This document shows, in pieces, positions 59,234 to 64,000 of a stretch of 64,000 nt of DNA. The DNA lies in NCBI GenBank assembly GCA_003674045.1, contig PENC01000018.1, positions 1-64,000 of the forward strand, given 5' to 3'. The stretch's first letter is position 1. Each line of letters begins with the position of its first letter. The position numbers and the translations under genes were made by a program. The notes under the pieces are model-generated. The model did not search any database and was not told where the DNA came from. It saw only the letters and a list, made by a program, of their open reading frames with translations. This DNA comes from Streptomyces griseocarneus (GTDB taxonomy: Bacteria; Actinomycetota; Actinomycetes; Streptomycetales; Streptomycetaceae).

Positions 59234-62200
59234 TTAATCGAAGAGACTTGAAATGGAGTTTGTAATGCGCCGTGCATAGCCGACAGATTTACGCGGCTTG
59301 CTCGAGATCCCAATGCGGGGCGCACCAGCGTATTCGTACATCCAGTCGACTGTCTCATGCGTGAACTTGCTGACGCTCCAGCTGTCGAACTTTCCATCGG
59401 CGTACATGTTCAGCACGCCAGCCCCTCCACCCAGGCCCCAGCTGAGGAATTTGGTGCCAATTGCACCTGTCCTCGCAATGAGACTAATTCCGTAAGGAGC
59501 GCCCGGCGGAACCTTCGAAAGTCCAAACGAGATAATGCCGGACGCATAACCTCCCCAGCGAAGGTACTCCACCCATTCCTTAGCGGTCGAGTGGTCCTTG
59601 ACCGGCTCCTTGTCGGATACGTTGATAAAGTCGTTCTTGGGATCGTCGGAAGGGCTGGGCTCCTTGGCCTTGTCCTGCACTGTTTGTTCGGCAGCCTTTG
59701 CTATCTCCTGCTGGGCTTTCTGGATGACGCTGCCCCAGGCTGCACTCGCTGCCTCGGAGGCAGCTGCGGCATCCTTGCCCGCGCTGGCGGCGGACTGCCT
59801 CGCGCTGGCCGCCGATGCCTGCGCGCTGCTCGCCGAGGCAACGGCCTGATCGGCGGAGGCTGCGGCCTGATTGGCCGAGTAGTTGGCCTGACGGCTGGCT
59901 TGTCGGGCTGTAGCCGCGGCGTCCTTCGCTTGCTTGGCGGAATCTGCCGCCGCAGACGCTGAGACATCGGCCTCGCGGGCCTTCTGCTGTGCCTGATCGG
60001 CGTAGCTCTTGGCTTCCTTGGCCGAGGCCTGCGCCTTGTCAGCCCAGCCTCGGGCCTCAGTCGCCTTGTTCTGCGCCCGGCAGGCAACCTCGTAGGCCAC
60101 AGCCGCGTTCCGGTTCGCCTCGGCCGCGCTGCGCGCGGCGTTGGCGATCAGTGACTGCACAGCGGCCACATGGCTGGCAGTGTCCTGATCCAGCTGAGCG
60201 GCCTTGTAACGCACACGGGTCACGAAGTCGTGCTGCATTGAAGAGGGCCCTGCCATGGCGACCTGGGCGGCCGCTTTCACATTGGCCCCGCCGTCATTCA
60301 TGATCCGGAGAGTCTCGACCCGATCGTCCTCGGCAAGGGCGTCCTGATAGCCACTGGTCAGGAACGCGTTGAGAGCCTTTACACTGCCGTTCTTCAGCGC
60401 TGCGTCGCCGGCTTCCTTGACTGATGTTCCCGCACCGTCCATGAGTTTGAGGGTCTGGAACCGATAATCCTCGGCTTGGACATTTTCCGACCCTTCTGCG
60501 AGGAATTTCTCCACACGCCCGGCATCGCCACTCTGCAACGTTTCCTTGGCTGCTTCGGCCAGATCCTTTCCGCCGATCTTGGCCAAGTAGAGAACCTTCT
60601 CCCGGTTATCTTGCTGCTCGGCACGTTGACGGTCCGTCTTGAGCCAGGAGACAACGTCGGTGTCGGTTCCGGAGAGCGCAGACTGAGCAGCGGAACGAGT
60701 CCATACACTCGAGCTGTCCATCAGGTTGGCAGCAGCCTTGCGGCCAAGGTCAGCTGCGATTTTGGTGTCGACACCATCCGCGGTGGCCTTGTCCAACAGC
60801 TGCTTCGTCGCCTCATCGGTGACTTTTGCCTGCTTCTGCAGCTCGGCCGAGTACTTGCGCCAGTCCTGATCTGCCTTTTTGGCTGTCTTGGCCTCCTCGA
60901 TGCCAGCCTTGGTGTCGGCATCGATCGTGGCCTTCTCGCTCTCTCGAGCGAGCTTCTCGACATTCTGCGCTTGCGTCACCGCGTCGGACGCGGTCTTCGC
61001 GGCCTCGATCGCGGCTTCGGCGTGGGCGGAGGACTTGTTCGCCCAGTCTTGAGCCTTACCTGCCTGGGCAGCTGCTTCGTCGGCTGCCTCGGCGGCCTTT
61101 TCGGCGTGATTGGCAGCACTGTTGGCAGCCTGATGCGCTCCACGCGCTGCGGAGGCGGCCTGGCCGGCTAGCGACTGAGCCCGACTGGCTGCTGCAGTGG
61201 ACTCATTCGCAGCTGCCCGGGCATCGTCTGCAGCAGCACGGGCCCGCCGCGACTGCTCGGATGCCTCGCCGGCGTAGCTGCTTGATTCGGCCGCAGCATC
61301 TGCCGCAGCAGCCGCGTTCCGTGCCGCGCTCGCCGCCGAGGCACCGGCGGCACCGGCCTCAGCGCTTGCGTCGGCTGCCCGCAGCGCGGCGGCCGCGGCG
61401 GTACGGGCTCCGGCTGCAGCGTCACGTGCGACCTGGGCGGCTTGGCGCGCGGCCGACGCCTGGCTGGCGTCGTTGCCAGCTGCGGAGGCGGCTGAGTAGG
61501 CGCGCGCTGCAGCTTCTCCGGCCGAAGCTGCTGCGGAGGCTGCGGCTTGGGCGGCGGCCGCTGCAGCACGGGCAGCGGAGATGGCCCGATTGGATGCAGC
61601 GATCGCTGTACGTGCGGCCTGGGCGGCCCCCTGTGCTGCAGCGGCAGCGCGGTTGGCAAAACGGCCTGCCCGCTGAAGGTCGTCCTTGGCAGCCTTAGTC
61701 TCTGCAGCTGCCTCTAACGCGGCCTTCTTAGCAAAGGCGGCGGCCTGTTCAGCGCGCTCGGATGCTTCCTTGGCCGTGTCGGTTTCATCCTTGGCTCGCT
61801 TGCTCGCGTCCTCGGCCACCTTGGCGAGCTGGGCAACCGTCAGAGTCTCCTGGTCTCGCGAACGAGCCAGGTATTGACCCCTGTCCAAATAGTCCTGGAT
61901 ATCCTGGGCCGTGCCCTTGAGGGCGCGGTCACCGAGCTTCTTCACTTCCGGTCCGCCAGCGTTCATGACGGCCAAGACCCGGAAGCGATTGTCCTCTTCC
62001 TTGGCTGACGCCAAGCCTTTTGTGAGGAAGTCGTTCAGGGCCTCAGGGGTGCCCTTCTTGAGCGCCGCGTCTCCGGCCTCGCGGACAGAGTCCCCGCCGC
62101 TGTTCATCTCCCTGAGGATCGTGACCCGCTGGTCTTCCACCAGCGGGTCCTTGTAGCCGGACTTCACGAACTCGTGGATGTCCGCGTCCGAACCGCTGAG

Positions 62201-62554
62201 CGCCTTGGAGGCGGCTTCCCGAACGCTGTCGCCGGAGGAGCCGAGCAGCCTGAGAACGGTGAGACGCTCATCCTCGGCCTGGGCCTGGTCAAGCCCCTGT
62301 CGAAGAAACGCTTTGAGGTCTGCCTCGGAGCCCGTAAGCGCCTTCACCGCAGCGCCCTTGGTCGTTTCCCCTCCGAGGTTCCACGCCTCGACCGCTAAGG
62401 CGCGGGCGTTCGCGGGAAGCTCCGACTCAGGAGGTGCAGCCTGGGCCGCTGCGCCCCCAAACACGGTTATAGCCGTGGTCAAGGCTGTAACCGTGGTGAG
62501 TCTGGTACGGAACCTTTTACGTAACGGACCCGATATTTGCCTTCTGTTAGTCAT
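59234..62554 (-). CDS. Large exported ALF-repeat protein with coiled-coil body and C-terminal candidate toxin domain
   Basis: A 1106-residue protein. The signal peptide ends near residue 39 (AAAQA-APP). Short Ala/Leu/Phe (ALF) repeats (TKGAAVKALTGSEADLKAFL, SVREAASKALSGSDADIHEFV, SVREAGDAALKKGTPEALNDFL) span about 46-232 and recur about 635-790. Long Ala-rich coiled coils fill about 240-600 and 800-965. After an acidic linker (KEPSPSDDPKNDF) the last ~115 residues differ: YASGIISFGLSKVPPGAPYG, FLSWGLGGGAGVLNMYADG and VSKFTHETVDWMYEYAG. ALF proteins are known as polymorphic toxin-like exoproteins in actinobacteria. The hydrophobic tail next to a small membrane protein suggests a toxin/immunity pair. 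GAGGGG precedes ATG 62554. Confidence 0.75.
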   Translation of the reverse strand: MTNRRQISGPLRKRFRTRLTTVTALTTAITVFGGAAAQAAPPESELPANARALAVEAWNLGGETTKGAAVKALTGSEADLKAFLRQGLDQAQAEDERLTVLRLLGSSGDSVREAASKALSGSDADIHEFVKSGYKDPLVEDQRVTILREMNSGGDSVREAGDAALKKGTPEALNDFLTKGLASAKEEDNRFRVLAVMNAGGPEVKKLGDRALKGTAQDIQDYLDRGQYLARSRDQETLTVAQLAKVAEDASKRAKDETDTAKEASERAEQAAAFAKKAALEAAAETKAAKDDLQRAGRFANRAAAAAQGAAQAARTAIAASNRAISAARAAAAAAQAAASAAASAGEAAARAYSAASAAGNDASQASAARQAAQVARDAAAGARTAAAAALRAADASAEAGAAGASAASAARNAAAAADAAAESSSYAGEASEQSRRARAAADDARAAANESTAAASRAQSLAGQAASAARGAHQAANSAANHAEKAAEAADEAAAQAGKAQDWANKSSAHAEAAIEAAKTASDAVTQAQNVEKLARESEKATIDADTKAGIEEAKTAKKADQDWRKYSAELQKQAKVTDEATKQLLDKATADGVDTKIAADLGRKAAANLMDSSSVWTRSAAQSALSGTDTDVVSWLKTDRQRAEQQDNREKVLYLAKIGGKDLAEAAKETLQSGDAGRVEKFLAEGSENVQAEDYRFQTLKLMDGAGTSVKEAGDAALKNGSVKALNAFLTSGYQDALAEDDRVETLRIMNDGGANVKAAAQVAMAGPSSMQHDFVTRVRYKAAQLDQDTASHVAAVQSLIANAARSAAEANRNAAVAYEVACRAQNKATEARGWADKAQASAKEAKSYADQAQQKAREADVSASAAADSAKQAKDAAATARQASRQANYSANQAAASADQAVASASSAQASAASARQSAASAGKDAAAASEAASAAWGSVIQKAQQEIAKAAEQTVQDKAKEPSPSDDPKNDFINVSDKEPVKDHSTAKEWVEYLRWGGYASGIISFGLSKVPPGAPYGISLIARTGAIGTKFLSWGLGGGAGVLNMYADGKFDSWSVSKFTHETVDWMYEYAGAPRIGISSKPRKSVGYARRITNSISSLFD

Positions 62555-63019
62555 ATCCCCTCAAAAATTCGCATACCCGCCAAAGGCTCGGTGTGCGTGA
62601 AAATTCGCCCCCGCGAACAAGATCATATAGGTCGACCGGGCGACTAAGTGGCCACATGCGATGCATCACACACAGGGAGTGACCTGTGCCCAAAATGACC
62701 TATTCGGTAATATCATCATGAGATAGCAGATATGAATCTTTCTATCTTTTTGAGAGGTATGTCAGAAGCTGAGGCTGCTGCACGCCGATAAGTCTTGCTC
62801 GTCCGGTGCGCGGGCCTGCCTCCCGGCCTAGCGCCCCCGGCTTTTCGCCAACGACAGCGTTGCGGAAGGCTTGGGATGAGTGATCTTGAACTGAGCCTGG
62901 GCGCGTCCCTCTTGATGACGGGGTGCGGCCAGGGCGACGCCTTGTGCGGCGCGAGGGGCCGGCGCCTCAGGGGCTTAGAGATCGTCTCAACTGGCTTGAT
63001 CACTAGGTTGACTGCCGTG
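62555..63019. other. Region between the ALF gene and the IS5 element
   Basis: The first ~200 bp are AT-rich (ATCATATAGGTCGACC; TAATATCATCATGAGATAGC) and should hold the ALF-gene promoter. The rest (62780-62960) is GC-rich with no supportable gene; the left end of the IS element lies close to 62980 (GAGATCGTCTCAACTGG). Confidence 0.4.
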
Positions 63020-63819
63020 ATGGCGATGGTGGTGCGTCTGGTCCCGGACGGGTTGTGGGAGTTGTTTCAGAGGGCGGTACCGACCCCTCCGGTACGGCCT
63101 CAGGGTGGGGGCCGACGCAGGTACGGGGATCGGCAGGTGCTGGCGGCCATCGTGTTCGTGGCCACGACGGGCTGCACGTGGCGCCAACTGTCACTGGGGT
63201 TCGGCCCGTCCGGGCCGACCGCGCACCGGCGGTTCACCGAATGGAGTCAGGCTCGGGTCTGGGGCAAGCTCCACCGCCTGGTGCTGGACGAACTCGGTGC
63301 CCGTGGCGAGCTGGACTGGTCGCGCTGTGCGATCGACTCCGTGAACATGCGGGCGATGAAAGGGGGGACCTGACGGGTCCGAATCCTGTTGATCGCGGCA
63401 AGAAGGGCTCAAAGATCCACTTGATCACCGAGCGGACCGGTCTGCCCCTCTCGATCGGCATCTCCGCCGCGAACACCCATGACAGCCAGGGCCTTGAACC
63501 CCTGGTGCGGGGCATACCGCCGATCCGCTCCCGGCGCGGGCCCCGCCAGCGACGGCCCGCCAAGCTCCACGGCGACAAGGGCTACGGCTACGAGCACCTT
63601 CGCCGATGGCTCCGCGCCCGGAATATCGTCCCGCGCATCGCCCGCAGAGGCATCGAGTCCTCCCAGCGGCTCGGCCGCCACCGGTGGACCGTGGAGCGAA
63701 CGGTGGCGTGGCTGGCCGGGTGCCGCCGCCTGCACCGTCGCTACGAACGCAAGGCTGAGCACTTCCTGGCCTTCGCCGGGATCGCCGCCGCCCTGATCTG
63801 CTACCGCAGGCTGGCATGA
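63020..63819 (+). mobile_element. IS5-family (IS427-group-like) transposase, two frames joined by a -1 shift
   Basis: Frame A (63020-63373) encodes the N-terminal HTH part (LVPDGLWELFQRAVPTPPVRPQGGGRRRYGDRQVL, TGCTWRQLSLGFGPSGPTAHRRF, CAIDSVNMRAMKGGT). Frame B continues in the -1 frame as GGDLTGPNPVDRGKKGSKIHLI, then LHGDKGYGYEHLRRWLRARNI and HRWTVERTVAWL to 63819. The DDE residues are Asp in IDSVN, Asp in HGDKGY, and Glu in VERT. The overlap AAAGGGGGGACC is a classical slippery site, so a fused transposase is expected. The left inverted end may be GAGATCGTCTCAACTGG near 62980; a matching right end was not found within 40 bp after the stop. Confidence 0.85.
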
Positions 63820-63902
63820 TCCGTACTGTCATTCGGATGGTCCGACCGGTGCCCGCCAACTGCTGAGCATCGGGCCAGGCGCCCACACCAACGAGGAACC
63901 CC

Positions 63903-64000
63903 ATGACCGATTACCTGGCCGCCGTCATGGCGATGCTCGGACCGGCCCAGAACCGCTACGCCGACCCGTCCGCCTGGGACCGGCTTCACGAAGACCTCGG
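63903..64000 (+). CDS. Start of a probable SMI1/KNR4 (SUKH) family gene, runs off the right edge
   Basis: The first 32 codons read MTDYLAAVMAMLGPAQNRY, then ADPSAWDRLHEDLG. The helix followed by W..LHEDLG is the usual opening of SMI1/KNR4-like proteins, which often act as immunity proteins to nuclease toxins. GAGGAA lies 5 bases before ATG 63903. Too little is visible for a firm call. Confidence 0.45.
   Translation, partial: MTDYLAAVMAMLGPAQNRYADPSAWDRLHEDL

Noticed and set aside
62716..63003. 95-residue leftward frame upstream of the IS element
   Set aside because: No ribosome site, motif or codon bias; overlaps the probable IS end.

Overview
The window is a high-GC actinobacterial chromosome segment, almost certainly Streptomyces. 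The evidence is GC-rich third codon positions, many GTG starts, a mycothiol-dependent formaldehyde dehydrogenase, LytR-CpsA-Psr and TerD proteins, an M4 protease, a GH18 chitinase and many secreted or lipoprotein products. All calls come from reading the sequence; no database search was run.

Layout. 0-4.5 kb: the broken start of a leftward glycosyltransferase-like gene, then a secreted RelA/SpoT-like protein (probable ATP nucleotide 3'-pyrophosphokinase), an ABM monooxygenase, a maltose-type acetyltransferase, a small secreted protein and an L,D-transpeptidase. 4.6-8.4 kb: a small-subunit / GMC oxidoreductase / ferritin-like operon. 8.5-20.4 kb: M48 and M4 proteases, a lysozyme-like lipoprotein, LCP plus DUF6542, TerD, a chitinase with a DasR-like site, and a hemerythrin protein. 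20.4-26.3 kb: beta-phosphoglucomutase-like HAD coupled to a GH65 phosphorylase, a MalY-type lyase, and an XRE/membrane-protein pair. 26.5-31.3 kb: a compact siderophore locus with two divergent IucA/IucC synthetases and a TauD-type oxygenase.

31.9-43.4 kb is a complete type I-E CRISPR-Cas locus. All cas genes run leftward (cas3, cas8e, cse2, cas7e, cas5e, cas6e, cas1, cas2). The 23-repeat array runs rightward from a shared leader region next to cas3. The most interesting structure is in the 315-bp gap between cas3 and cas8e: two degenerate repeats 33 bp apart, oriented like the array and opposite to the cas genes, flanked by strong hairpins. It looks like a solitary mini-CRISPR of the kind that autoregulates cas genes or controls a toxin. 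The main array switches repeat variant between repeats 16 and 17.

43.7-51.3 kb: an M20 peptidase, a LysR regulator, the mycothiol-dependent formaldehyde dehydrogenase with its metallo-beta-lactamase partner, and a polysaccharide locus (CBM3/GH16-like protein divergent from a GT2 synthase). 51.3-64 kb is accessory DNA: an IS256 remnant, a lipoprotein, FG-GAP repeat proteins carrying recent exact internal tandem duplications (381 bp and 177 bp), a trypsin-like protein lacking its catalytic His, a large ALF-repeat exported protein followed by a small membrane protein (possible toxin/immunity pair), an IS5-family element with a -1 frameshift, and the start of a probable SMI1/KNR4 gene at the right edge. 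Four copies of a dispersed noncoding repeat lie at gene 3' ends in the first 20 kb.
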